The notes beneath the pieces were generated by a model. The model was not told where the DNA came from and did no database searches. It was given only the letters and a program-made list of their open reading frames with translations. This document shows positions 5,346 to 12,786 of a stretch of 12,837 bases of DNA, in pieces; positions within the stretch are counted from its first letter, which is position 1; the number at the start of each line of letters is the position of its first letter. The DNA comes from an uncultured Collinsella sp. (GTDB lineage Bacteria > Actinomycetota > Coriobacteriia > Coriobacteriales > Coriobacteriaceae): positions 1-12,837 of the forward strand of contig CAAERJ010000002.1 of the NCBI GenBank assembly GCA_900758375.1. Reading direction: 5' to 3'. Both the position numbers and the translations under genes were made by a program.

Positions 5346-6041
5346 ATGAACGAGCGCATTTTGGTAGTCGACGACGAGAAGGCCATCGCCGACCTGGTGG
5401 GTATCTACCTTACAAAAGAAGGCTTTGATGTTCAGATTGCCTATAGCGGGGCCGACGCGGCCAAAGCAATCTTGGAGCAAGAGTTTGATCTGGCGTTGCT
5501 CGATGTCATGCTGCCTGATATCGACGGCTTTGAACTGCTGCGCACGATTCGTGCCAGCCACACCTATCCCGTGATTATGCTGACGGCTCGTGATGCCCAG
5601 CAGGATAAGATTGAGGGCCTTTCGCTCGGTGCGGACGATTACGTGGTCAAGCCGTTCCGCCCGTTGGAGCTTGTTGCGCGCGTCCACGCCCAGCTTCGCC
5701 GCTATACCAGCTACGGTAGCCGAGTGCAGGTGGCTGAGTCTCCGGTCATTCAGCTCGACGGTCTCGAGATCAATCGCGACGCTCGTGCCGTGACAGTGGA
5801 CGGTGCGCCGGTGCGCCTCACGCCCATCGAGTATTCCATCTTGCTGTATCTGGCCGAGCATCGCGGCAGCGTAGTGCCCGTGGAGGACCTGTTCCGCGCG
5901 GTGTGGAACGAGGACTTTATGCCCGGCTCCAACAATACCGTGATGGTGCATATTCGCCACCTGCGCGAAAAGATTGGCGACGATGCCCAAAAACCGCGCT
6001 TTATCAAAAACGTCTGGGGCGTCGGCTACATCATCGAATAA
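5346..6041 (+). CDS. OmpR-family response regulator, VanR-like
   Basis: The 231-residue protein has a receiver domain (1-115) with acidic pocket Asp9-Asp10, phospho-acceptor Asp53 (in LLDVMLPD), Thr80 and Lys102 (KPF), followed by a winged-helix DNA-binding domain (about 130-230) with the usual end VWGVGYIIE. Length and layout are normal for the family. The ATG at 5346 follows AGGAG at five bases. The cognate kinase starts 26 bases downstream. The similarity is to the VanR type by overall sequence feel; the signal and targets are not shown. The divergent carboxypeptidase gene and the phased repeat between them make peptidoglycan-related control plausible. Confidence 0.93.
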   Translation: MNERILVVDDEKAIADLVGIYLTKEGFDVQIAYSGADAAKAILEQEFDLALLDVMLPDIDGFELLRTIRASHTYPVIMLTARDAQQDKIEGLSLGADDYVVKPFRPLELVARVHAQLRRYTSYGSRVQVAESPVIQLDGLEINRDARAVTVDGAPVRLTPIEYSILLYLAEHRGSVVPVEDLFRAVWNEDFMPGSNNTVMVHIRHLREKIGDDAQKPRFIKNVWGVGYIIE

Positions 6042-6067
6042 CGCTTTTCGCTTGTGAGGATCTTGAT

Positions 6068-7306
6068 ATGACAAAAGATGATAGACAGGCGTTCGAGGTG
6101 CCCGATCGACTCTTTGAATACGTGAGGGCAGTCGTCGACAACCGCGCGCTCGCGACGGTACTGCTCTTTTTGCTGAGCCTGCTGCTGGTCGGTATCGACA
6201 ACATCGCTGGCATTTTGGCAGTTTTGCTTATCGGGTTTTTGCTGATCGATCGATTCGAAACCGTGCGCCGTTGCGTGGTGATTGGCGGTGCCGCGTGGGT
6301 AATCACGCTGGCGATTGGCGCCATGGCGCTTGGCGGCATTGCCGAGCCGGTGTTCTTTGACGCCGGCTTTGTATTCAACATGCTTGGTTTTGTCTTGGCG
6401 CTTGCCGTGTGCGTCTTATTCTTTTGTGGCCGAGCACTGTATTACCAAGGCTACGAGCAAGGGGAACAGCATGCCGATCGCGTGCTTGCGGCCCGTATCC
6501 AGGACCGCCTGATCGATCATCCTGACGCCTGGGATAACATCGACGGCGACTTCCTGGAGGTCGAGGGTGCGCTCAACCGCGTGCGCGGTCGCGAGCGTAA
6601 GGTGCAGCAGGCCCTACGCGACGAGTCACATCGCAAGGATGACTTGGTCACATACCTGGCGCATGACTTGCGCACGCCGCTCGCCAGCGTGGTGGGCTAC
6701 CTCTCCCTGTTGCAGGAGGCCCCCGAGCTGCCAGTCGAGCAGCGCGCGCACTTTACGGGCGTGGCGCTTGACAAGGCACATCGGCTCGACGCACTTGTCG
6801 AGGAGTTCTTCGACATTACACGCTTTGATTTCCACGATATTGTGCTTACGCGCGGCTACGTCGACTTGAGCCTGTTGCTGGCGCAGGTCGCCGATGAGTT
6901 CTATCCCATTCTCAACGAACAGCATAAGGAAGCACAGATTGATGTGCACGAGGACCTGACGGTGCTTGTGGATGGCGACAAGATGGCGCGCGTGTTCAAC
7001 AACATCATGAAAAACGCCGTCGCCTATAGTTACGAAGGCTCGACCATTACGATCGAGGCCCGACGCCAAGATGACGGCGGCGTGCGCGTGCGCTTTATTA
7101 ACCATGGTGACCCGATTCCCGCGGCTAAGCTCAAGGTGATCTTTGAGAAGTTTTATCGCCTGGATGCAGCGCGTGCGACCAATCGCGGCGGTGCTGGGCT
7201 GGGCCTCGCCATCGCCAAGGAGATTGTATGCGCGCATGGCGGTACCATCGCGTGCGAATCGACGCCCGAGCATACCGTCTTTACCATCGAGCTGCCTGCC
7301 GCGTAG
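6068..7306 (+). CDS. Sensor histidine kinase, VanS-like
   Basis: The 412-residue protein starts at ATG 6068, chosen for GTGAGGA (6054-6060) seven bases upstream; the frame stays open further left but overlaps the regulator gene. The N-terminus has about four hydrophobic segments (roughly 28-45, 46-60, 70-92, 98-120) with almost no extracellular loop, unlike classical two-pass sensors. The kinase core is complete: H-box LAHDLRTPLAS with His199, N-box NNIMKNA (311-317), NHGDPIP (345-351) in place of the common DTGxGI, F-box FEKFYR (359-364) and GGAGLGLAIAK (374-384). The NxGxPI form of the G1 box is typical of VanS-type kinases. The protein probably senses a membrane or cell-wall signal and phosphorylates the preceding regulator. 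Confidence 0.92.
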   Translation: MTKDDRQAFEVPDRLFEYVRAVVDNRALATVLLFLLSLLLVGIDNIAGILAVLLIGFLLIDRFETVRRCVVIGGAAWVITLAIGAMALGGIAEPVFFDAGFVFNMLGFVLALAVCVLFFCGRALYYQGYEQGEQHADRVLAARIQDRLIDHPDAWDNIDGDFLEVEGALNRVRGRERKVQQALRDESHRKDDLVTYLAHDLRTPLASVVGYLSLLQEAPELPVEQRAHFTGVALDKAHRLDALVEEFFDITRFDFHDIVLTRGYVDLSLLLAQVADEFYPILNEQHKEAQIDVHEDLTVLVDGDKMARVFNNIMKNAVAYSYEGSTITIEARRQDDGGVRVRFINHGDPIPAAKLKVIFEKFYRLDAARATNRGGAGLGLAIAKEIVCAHGGTIACESTPEHTVFTIELPAA

Positions 7307-7368
7307 CGTAGGCGCCCTTACAAACACCTGACAATGCGCTCACGTGCATATGAGCCGCGATTTCTACT

Positions 7369-7394
7369 ATCGATACTGCTGAATTGATATCGAT
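7369..7394 (+). promoter_or_regulatory. Inverted repeat upstream of pstB
   Basis: ATCGATA (7369-7375) and TATCGAT (7388-7394) form a 7-bp perfect inverted repeat with a 12-base spacer, just before the pstB ribosome site (GGAGG, 7397-7401). It could be an operator or part of a 5'-leader hairpin. No convincing -35/-10 pair is seen in 7307-7394. Confidence 0.35.
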
Positions 7395-7409
7395 GTGGAG
7401 GTATGCGGT

Positions 7410-8285
7410 ATGACGGCTGCTGCGGCTATGGAGCCCACGGAGCTCGAGGAGCTAATGGAGGCGCAAGCCGAGGCTGCGCACGAGCGCGAAGTCGGGGACG
7501 CGACTCGTCCCACGGCGCAGGATCTTGCCGCCTCGTCGACGCGCATCGACGTCGAGGGCCTCGATCTGTTCTATGGCGACCACCACGCGCTCAAGGACGT
7601 ATCCATCAAGATTCGCGACAAGCAGATCACCTCGTTTATCGGTCCTTCGGGCTGCGGCAAGTCGACGCTGCTGCGTTGCTTTAACCGCATGAACGACGAC
7701 ATCAAGGACTGCCGCATCGAGGGTAAGATCGCGCTCGACGGCCAGGATATCCTGGGCGACTACGACATCTGCCGCCTGCGCCAGCGCGTGGGCATGGTGT
7801 TCCAGCGCCCCAACCCGTTTCCCATGAGCATCTACGACAACGTCGCGTATGGTCCACGCGGCATGGGCGTGCGCGACCGCGCCGTTCTGGATGAGTTGGT
7901 CGAGGACTCTCTTCGTCGCGCTGCGCTATGGGATGAGGTCAAGGACAAACTCAAGGAGTCGGGGCTGGGCCTTTCGGGCGGGCAGCAGCAGCGTCTGTGC
8001 ATCGCCCGCGCGCTTGCCGTGCAGCCCGATATTCTGCTGATGGACGAGCCCACGAGCGCTCTCGATCCCGTGTCGACGCTGGTGGTTGAGCAGCTGGCCT
8101 GCGAGCTCAAAGAGACCTGTACGCTCGTGGTCGTTACGCACAATATGCAGCAGGCGGCGCGCATCTCCGACTCGGTCGCGTTTTTCTTGCTGGGCGAGTT
8201 AGTGGAGCACGCACCCACCGCTCAGCTCTTCAAAAATCCCACCGACCCGCGCACGGCGGATTATTTAACGGGACGTTTTGGCTGA
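7410..8285 (+). CDS. pstB: Phosphate ABC transporter ATP-binding protein PstB
   Basis: The 291-residue ABC ATPase has Walker A GPSGCGKST (78-86), Q-loop FQRPNPFPMS (131-140; the RPNPFPMS stretch is a PstB hallmark), signature LSGGQQQR (188-195), Walker B ILLMDEPTSALDP (208-220) and H-loop THN (243-245). PstB drives high-affinity phosphate import with PstS, PstC and PstA and is tied to PhoR signalling. The ATG at 7410 is preferred because GGAGG (7397-7401) precedes it by eight bases; a GTG at 7395 overlaps that site. An acidic N-terminal extension of about 45 residues precedes the conserved domain, longer than in the E. coli protein. None of pstS, pstC, pstA or phoU is in the window. A PhoPR-like pair follows. 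Confidence 0.96.
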   Translation: MTAAAAMEPTELEELMEAQAEAAHEREVGDATRPTAQDLAASSTRIDVEGLDLFYGDHHALKDVSIKIRDKQITSFIGPSGCGKSTLLRCFNRMNDDIKDCRIEGKIALDGQDILGDYDICRLRQRVGMVFQRPNPFPMSIYDNVAYGPRGMGVRDRAVLDELVEDSLRRAALWDEVKDKLKESGLGLSGGQQQRLCIARALAVQPDILLMDEPTSALDPVSTLVVEQLACELKETCTLVVVTHNMQQAARISDSVAFFLLGELVEHAPTAQLFKNPTDPRTADYLTGRFG

Positions 8286-8295
8286 TACCATCTAG

Positions 8296-8309
8296 TAAAG
8301 GTACCTTTA
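8296..8309 (+). promoter_or_regulatory. 14-bp perfect palindrome before the PhoP-like gene
   Basis: TAAAGGTACCTTTA is fully self-complementary. It lies between the stop of pstB and a TAAGAT -10 candidate (8314-8319), covering the spacer and the end of the -35 position. This placement suits a dimeric repressor that would block the promoter. The identity of the protein is unknown. Confidence 0.45.
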
Positions 8310-8313
8310 GGGT

Positions 8314-8319
8314 TAAGAT
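8314..8319 (+). promoter_or_regulatory. -10 box candidate for the PhoP/PhoR-like pair
   Basis: TAAGAT would place the transcription start at about 8326, exactly at an in-frame ATG. The mRNA is therefore either leaderless from 8326 or has a 24-base leader with AAAGGGG (8337-8343) before the ATG at 8350. Confidence 0.4.
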
Positions 8320-8349
8320 GCGGTCATGCCGGCCGCAAAGGGGTTCAAC

Positions 8350-9078
8350 ATGATCTATTACGTCGAGGACGATGACAACATCAGGGATTTGACGGTCTAT
8401 GCACTGCGCAAGCAGGGAATCGAGGCCGAAGGCTTTTCGTGCGATGGCGAGTTTAAGGCCGCCGTGGCGCGACGGGTACCCGATGCCGTCCTGCTCGACA
8501 TCATGCTGCCCGATACCGACGGTTTGGCAATTATGCGTCGCCTGCGCGCCGACCGCCTGACGGCGACGGTGCCCATCATGATGCTCACCGCCAAAGATAC
8601 CGAGCTCGATAAGGTGATGGCGCTCGATGGCGGTGCCGACGATTATCTGACTAAGCCGTTTTCGCTCATGGAGCTTGCCAGCCGTTGCCGTGCGCTGCTG
8701 CGCCGCGGCGGTATGGTCAAGCAGGTGAGTGATGTGCTCAGCGTGGGCGATATCGTGCTTTCGCCCAGCCATCGCGAGGTGACCGTTGCCGGTGAGCCAC
8801 TCAAGCTTACTTTGCGCGAGTTCGATTTGCTCGAGTATCTTATGCGCAAACCCGGTGTGGTCTTTACTCGCGAGTCGCTGCTGCAGAGCGTGTGGGGCTG
8901 GGACTTCGATGGCGGCTCGCGTACCGTCGACGTTCACGTACAGACGCTTCGCCAAAAGCTCGGCGAGCGTGCCAGCGCTATCGAGACAGTGCGCGGCGTG
9001 GGCTATCGTCTGGCCGAGCCTTCCGCTGGTGGCGATACCGAAGATGCCGGCATTGCGGACGCCGCAACGGAGGAGTAG
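8350..9078 (+). CDS. OmpR-family response regulator, PhoP/PhoB-like
   Basis: The 242-residue protein has a receiver domain with the acidic pocket in VEDDDN (5-10), phospho-acceptor Asp50 (LLDIMLPD), Thr80 and Lys102 (TKPF), and a C-terminal winged helix ending GVGYRLAEP. A short Ala/Glu/Asp-rich tail of about 20 residues is added. I chose ATG 8350 because receiver domains usually begin directly with the first strand (MIYYVEDD) and AAAGGGG lies six bases before it. The alternative ATG 8326 adds eight residues and fits a leaderless transcript. The kinase gene follows after three bases, and pstB precedes, which is why a phosphate-starvation role is inferred. Confidence 0.9.
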   Translation: MIYYVEDDDNIRDLTVYALRKQGIEAEGFSCDGEFKAAVARRVPDAVLLDIMLPDTDGLAIMRRLRADRLTATVPIMMLTAKDTELDKVMALDGGADDYLTKPFSLMELASRCRALLRRGGMVKQVSDVLSVGDIVLSPSHREVTVAGEPLKLTLREFDLLEYLMRKPGVVFTRESLLQSVWGWDFDGGSRTVDVHVQTLRQKLGERASAIETVRGVGYRLAEPSAGGDTEDAGIADAATEE

Positions 9079-9081
9079 CCC

Positions 9082-10506
9082 GTGGTCTTTGCCCCTCAGG
9101 GAAAACACACGCTCTCGCATCGCGTGTTTGCGACGATATTTGTCTGCGCAATGTCCGTCATTTTGGCGTTTACGGTGTTGGGTGCGTTCTTTGTGCAAAA
9201 CACCTTGGCAGATGCCACGAGTGCCAACCTTTCGCAAGAAACCGAGCTTATTGCCGCCGCCTTAAACGAGCAGAAGGAACCCATCGCATTTTTGCGAAGC
9301 CTCGATCGCGAGGACCTTCGTATCACGCTGATCAACAGGGATGGATCGGTCGCCTACGACAACGAGGCGTCTCCTTCCATGTTGCCCAACCATGGCGATC
9401 GCCCCGAGGTCGTTGAGGCCCTTGAGAGCGGTTCGGGCTCCGCGGAGCGCTCGAGCGCCACGCTCGACGAGATTATGCTATATCGCGCCGTCGCCCTTGA
9501 TAACGGTCAGGTCGTTCGTTTGGCGCAAGCCCAGCCTGGCGTCGCGGCGATTTTGCTTTCGCTGGTGGCGCCGATGCTGCTTATCGCGGCGGCGGGCGCG
9601 GTGCTTTCGTTTTTCCTTGCGCGCCGCGAATCCCGTGCCATCATTGCGCCGCTGCAGGAGGTCGATTTGGACCACCCGCGCCGTAGCTATGAACATGCCT
9701 ACACCGAGATGGTTCCCATGCTCGAACGCATTGAGTCGCAGCGCCAGGAGCTTAAACGCCAGATGGCGGTGCTGGCCGATAACGACCGCATGCGTCGCGA
9801 GTTCACGGCCAATATCACTCATGAGCTCAAGACCCCGCTTACCGCGATTTCGGGCTACGCCGAGCTTATTGCAAACGGCATGGTTGAGGGCGAGGATGAC
9901 CTGCGCAACTTTGGCGGTCGAATCTATCGCGAGGCGGGCCGTCTAGCAGCGCTGGTAAACGACATCTTGACGTTGTCTAACCTGGACGAGGCCGAGCGCG
10001 CGACCGAGGGCGAGGCAGTGCCTATTGGTTCTACGGAACCCATTGAGCTCTCGCGCGCTATTACGACGGTGGAGCAGCGCCTTGAGCAGGTCGCCCGACA
10101 GTCGGACGTGACCATCGTGCGCAAGACGAGGCCCGTTGTGGTCGAAGGTGTGCCACGCCTGATCGACGAGCTGATTTATAACCTGGCCAGTAACGCTATT
10201 CGCTATAACCAGCCCGGTGGCACGGTTACGCTTCGATGTGGGACCAATGATGAGGGCCATCCGTACCTGACGGTTGCCGATACAGGTATCGGCATCGCGC
10301 CCGAGGAGCAGGGCAAGGTGTTCGAGCGCTTCTATCGCGTGGACAAGAGCCGCTCCAAGGCACGTGGCGGAACAGGCTTGGGTCTGGCCATCGTTAAGCA
10401 TGCCGCCGTGTATCACCATGCTTCGCTCGACCTATCGAGCGAGCTGGGTGTGGGGACTACCATCACGGTGACGTTTCCCGTACAGCAGGACGAATCATTT
10501 GCGTAG
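9082..10506 (+). CDS. Sensor histidine kinase, PhoR-like
   Basis: The 474-residue two-pass membrane kinase has TM1 at about 15-38, an extracytoplasmic region of about 115 residues (39-153) probably of PAS/Cache type, and TM2 at about 154-179. A short, poorly conserved linker replaces a clear HAMP domain. The core is complete: NITHELKTPLTAIS with His247, N-box NLASNAIRYN (368-377), DTGIGI (401-406), FERFYR (415-420) and GGTGLGLAI (430-438). The GTG start at 9082 is supported by GGAGGAG (9069-9075), which abuts the stop of the regulator gene, so translation is probably coupled. It is likely the partner of the preceding regulator. PhoR identity rests on the layout and on pstB being next door. 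Confidence 0.92.
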   Translation: MVFAPQGKHTLSHRVFATIFVCAMSVILAFTVLGAFFVQNTLADATSANLSQETELIAAALNEQKEPIAFLRSLDREDLRITLINRDGSVAYDNEASPSMLPNHGDRPEVVEALESGSGSAERSSATLDEIMLYRAVALDNGQVVRLAQAQPGVAAILLSLVAPMLLIAAAGAVLSFFLARRESRAIIAPLQEVDLDHPRRSYEHAYTEMVPMLERIESQRQELKRQMAVLADNDRMRREFTANITHELKTPLTAISGYAELIANGMVEGEDDLRNFGGRIYREAGRLAALVNDILTLSNLDEAERATEGEAVPIGSTEPIELSRAITTVEQRLEQVARQSDVTIVRKTRPVVVEGVPRLIDELIYNLASNAIRYNQPGGTVTLRCGTNDEGHPYLTVADTGIGIAPEEQGKVFERFYRVDKSRSKARGGTGLGLAIVKHAAVYHHASLDLSSELGVGTTITVTFPVQQDESFA

Positions 10507-10530
10507 CAATGCAGCAAACGTGTTGTTTTG

Positions 10531-10565
10531 ACGCCGCACCGGGGTTGCCGATGCGGCGTTATTAT
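10531..10565 (+). terminator. Terminator of the PhoPR-like operon
   Basis: Eight-bp perfect stem ACGCCGCA / TGCGGCGT with a 14-base loop, followed by TATTATT. It lies 25 bases behind the kinase stop and separates the signalling genes from the polysaccharide operon. Confidence 0.75.
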
Positions 10566-10574
10566 TGCGCAACA

Positions 10575-10657
10575 TTGCCGTTTGTGCTGTATCTTATGTA
10601 TAGAGTTCGGACTTGGCAGAAAGATGCGATATGATACGAGCAGTTTTGTCGATATGA
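10575..10657 (+). promoter_or_regulatory. Promoter region of the polysaccharide operon
   Basis: Two promoter candidates are visible: TTGCCG (10575-10580) with TATAGA (10599-10604) at 18 bases, and TATGAT (10630-10635) with only a weak -35. CGATATGA occurs twice, at 10627-10634 and 10650-10657, 23 bp apart (about two helical turns), and may be a binding site. I cannot tell which start is used. Confidence 0.4.
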
Positions 10658-10682
10658 ACTAGGGAAATGAAAGGCAAGCTGC

Positions 10683-11339
10683 ATGACCCTTCTCGAACTG
10701 TTCCAGCTGCTTAAAAAGCACCTCAAGCTGGTCATCGCCCTTCCGGTGATTTGCGCGGTCGCCATGGGCATCGTGTCCTTCACCATGATGGACAACACCT
10801 ACACCGCCACGACGAGCATGTACGTTCTCGCCAAGACCGACGATAGCAGTCAAATGAGCTACACCGATCTTTCGGCGAGCCAGATGCTTTCCAACGATAT
10901 CGCCACGCTGCTCGATAGCGATAGCGTTAAGGGTGGTGCTGCCAAGGATCTGGGCCTCGCCGATCTGGACGACTACAAGATTTCCGTTTCCTCCGAGACC
11001 ACGACGCGCGTCATCACGCTTTCGGTGACGGGCACCGATGCCGAGGAGACGGCAGAGGTGGCAAGGGCCATGGCCAGCTCGGTGAGCACGGTCGCCCAGA
11101 ACGTCGGTGCCGCTCAGAGCATCAACGTTATCGATAAGGCTAAGACCCCCGAATCCCCCAGTGGTCCCAAGCGCACGCTGTACGTCGCCGTCGCGTTCCT
11201 CGCCGGCGTCTTTATCGCAATTGCCTATGTCGTTTTGGCAGATATGCTCAACACGCGCATCCGCGGTGTCGAAGAGGCAGAAGAGCTCCTTGGTATTCCC
11301 GTTGTTGGCCGAATTCCGGCTATGAAAGGTGGTAAATAG
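10683..11339 (+). CDS. Wzz/CpsC-type polysaccharide chain-length and kinase-activator protein
   Basis: The 218-residue protein has the family layout: TM1 (about 15-36), an extracytoplasmic domain, a proline-containing stretch (TPESPSGPKRT, 155-165), TM2 (about 166-186) and a short cytoplasmic tail (TRIRGVEEAEELLGIPVVGR) that in relatives contacts and activates the tyrosine kinase. It lacks the kinase domain fused in Proteobacterial Wzc, as in CpsC/CapA of Gram-positives. The ribosome site GAAAGG (10669-10674) is weak. The kinase gene follows after two bases. The family controls length and export of capsule or exopolysaccharide. Confidence 0.92.
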   Translation: MTLLELFQLLKKHLKLVIALPVICAVAMGIVSFTMMDNTYTATTSMYVLAKTDDSSQMSYTDLSASQMLSNDIATLLDSDSVKGGAAKDLGLADLDDYKISVSSETTTRVITLSVTGTDAEETAEVARAMASSVSTVAQNVGAAQSINVIDKAKTPESPSGPKRTLYVAVAFLAGVFIAIAYVVLADMLNTRIRGVEEAEELLGIPVVGRIPAMKGGK

Positions 11340-11341
11340 GC

Positions 11342-12079
11342 ATGGCTAGGGCTAAGAACACCGATAAGCTCGTTGTACAGAATGCCGCCAAGACCCTTCT
11401 GGCCAACATTCGCTTTGCGAGCGTGGATGACCCCATCCGCACCATTACCGTTACGTCCTCGATTCCCAACGAGGGAAAGACTACGGTTTCCATCAACTTG
11501 GCCCAGGCTATCGCCACCAGCGGCAAGAGCGTTCTTCTGGTCGAGGGAGATATGCGTCGCAGGTCTCTTTCCGACATGCTTGGTGTCCGTTCGCATGGCG
11601 GACTCTACGCAGTCCTGTCCGAGCAGATTTCCATCGACCAGGCAATCGTCGAGACGGGTCAGAAGAACTTCTATTTCCTCGATGCGGAGCCTCACATTCC
11701 CAATCCTGCTGACATCATCGTGTCTCACCGTTTTGCCAAGCTGGTTAAGGCACTGTCTGCCAAGTTCCAGTATGTCATCTTTGACGCTCCTCCGGTCGGC
11801 ACCTTCATCGATGCTGCCGAGATCGCCAGCCTGACTGACGGCACACTGTTTGTGGTGCGCGAGGACTTTACCAAGCGCGAAGAGGCGCTCAACGCTATCG
11901 CCCAGCTTAAGAAGTCCGAGAAGGTCAAGCTCATCGGTACCGTCATGAATTACTGTGAGACCGAGACCAGCGAGTATTACTATTCTTACTACACCAAGGA
12001 CGGTAAGAAGGTAAAGAACGGTTCCGCTGCTCAGGGTGCTTCTAAAAAGGGGATCTTTGCCAACCGGGCAAACGTTTAG
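11342..12079 (+). CDS. CpsD/CapB-type bacterial tyrosine kinase (BY-kinase)
   Basis: The 245-residue P-loop protein has Walker A SSIPNEGKTT (39-48, Lys46), Walker A' LLVEGDMRR (65-73), Walker B VIFDAPP (145-151) and a C-terminal tyrosine cluster with Tyr212, 213, 214, 216 and 217, the autophosphorylation tail typical of the family. In Walker A' the first of the two usual aspartates is Glu68, while Asp70 and Arg72 are kept. The enzyme works at the membrane with the preceding Wzz-like protein and cycles between phosphorylated and free forms to control polysaccharide polymerisation. AGGTGG inside the end of the upstream gene is the likely ribosome site. A PHP phosphatase gene follows at 17 bases. 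Confidence 0.95.
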   Translation: MARAKNTDKLVVQNAAKTLLANIRFASVDDPIRTITVTSSIPNEGKTTVSINLAQAIATSGKSVLLVEGDMRRRSLSDMLGVRSHGGLYAVLSEQISIDQAIVETGQKNFYFLDAEPHIPNPADIIVSHRFAKLVKALSAKFQYVIFDAPPVGTFIDAAEIASLTDGTLFVVREDFTKREEALNAIAQLKKSEKVKLIGTVMNYCETETSEYYYSYYTKDGKKVKNGSAAQGASKKGIFANRANV

Positions 12080-12096
12080 TTGATTAAGGCCGACCT

Positions 12097-12747
12097 ATGC
12101 GCGACATTCATTGTCATATCTTGCCGGGTGTAGACGACGGTGCTGCCGATCTCGATGAGAGCTTGGCGATGCTTGCGGCTGCCAAACAGGCTGGCGTAAC
12201 CAGAATTGTCTGCACCCCGCACTGCCGAGATCCCTATTTTGACTACGACAAGATGTGGGATGCCTTTGAGCTATTGCGGGATAACGCAGATGGTTTTCCG
12301 CTTCAGATGGGCTTTGAGGTCAACCACCGAAAGCTTGTCGAGCTGGGCATCGACGCCGCGGAATACCTGCATTTCGATGGCACCAATGAGTTCCTGCTTG
12401 AGCTTTCGACGCATGCTGATCCCTATGCGTTTAGAGAGTACGAGAGTACGATTTACGATTTGCAATGCCGCGGCTACCAGGTGATCATCGCTCATCCCGA
12501 GCGATATCGTGCTGTTCAAAAGGATGTGAGCGTGGCGGAGCGTCTGGTCGATATGGGTTGCAAGCTGCAGGCTTCGGCTGATTTTATTGCCGGCGGGCGT
12601 TTTGGTCGCGAGAAAAAGCCGGCGCAGCGCCTGTTTGACGAGGGCCTGTACAGCTTCATCGCAAGCGATGCCCATAACGTGGGTCATTACGACTGCCTGG
12701 CGAAGGCGCGGGCCAAGTTTAGCGTGCGAGGCGCTCACTTTCGCTAA
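12097..12747 (+). CDS. CpsB/YwqE-type PHP-family protein-tyrosine phosphatase
   Basis: The 216-residue protein has the PHP metal-binding motifs: DIHCHILPGVDDGA (3-16, His5 and His7), CTPH (39-42), GFEV (72-75, Glu74), AHPERY (132-137) and SDAHN (190-194). These Mn-dependent phosphatases dephosphorylate the C-terminal tyrosines of the partner kinase. It is somewhat shorter than the roughly 240-255 residues usual in Gram-positive relatives. TTAAGG (12084-12089) lies seven bases before the ATG. The order here is adaptor, kinase, phosphatase, whereas in streptococci the phosphatase comes first. Confidence 0.94.
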   Translation: MRDIHCHILPGVDDGAADLDESLAMLAAAKQAGVTRIVCTPHCRDPYFDYDKMWDAFELLRDNADGFPLQMGFEVNHRKLVELGIDAAEYLHFDGTNEFLLELSTHADPYAFREYESTIYDLQCRGYQVIIAHPERYRAVQKDVSVAERLVDMGCKLQASADFIAGGRFGREKKPAQRLFDEGLYSFIASDAHNVGHYDCLAKARAKFSVRGAHFR

Positions 12748-12786
12748 AATCTGTCCCTAACGTTTGCTTTGAACGGAGGGGCGACC

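Noticed and set aside
5903..6067. Longer N-terminus for the VanS-like kinase
   Set aside because: The upstream part lies inside the regulator gene in another frame and is not protein-like; the ATG at 6068 has a good ribosome site.
5277..6074. 265-residue open frame on the minus strand
   Set aside because: It is antisense to the VanR-like gene, which has complete receiver and DNA-binding motifs.
12748..12786. Possible terminator behind the PHP phosphatase gene
   Set aside because: Only a 4-bp stem (CGTT/AACG) without a T-tract is present, and a ribosome site for the next gene follows at once.
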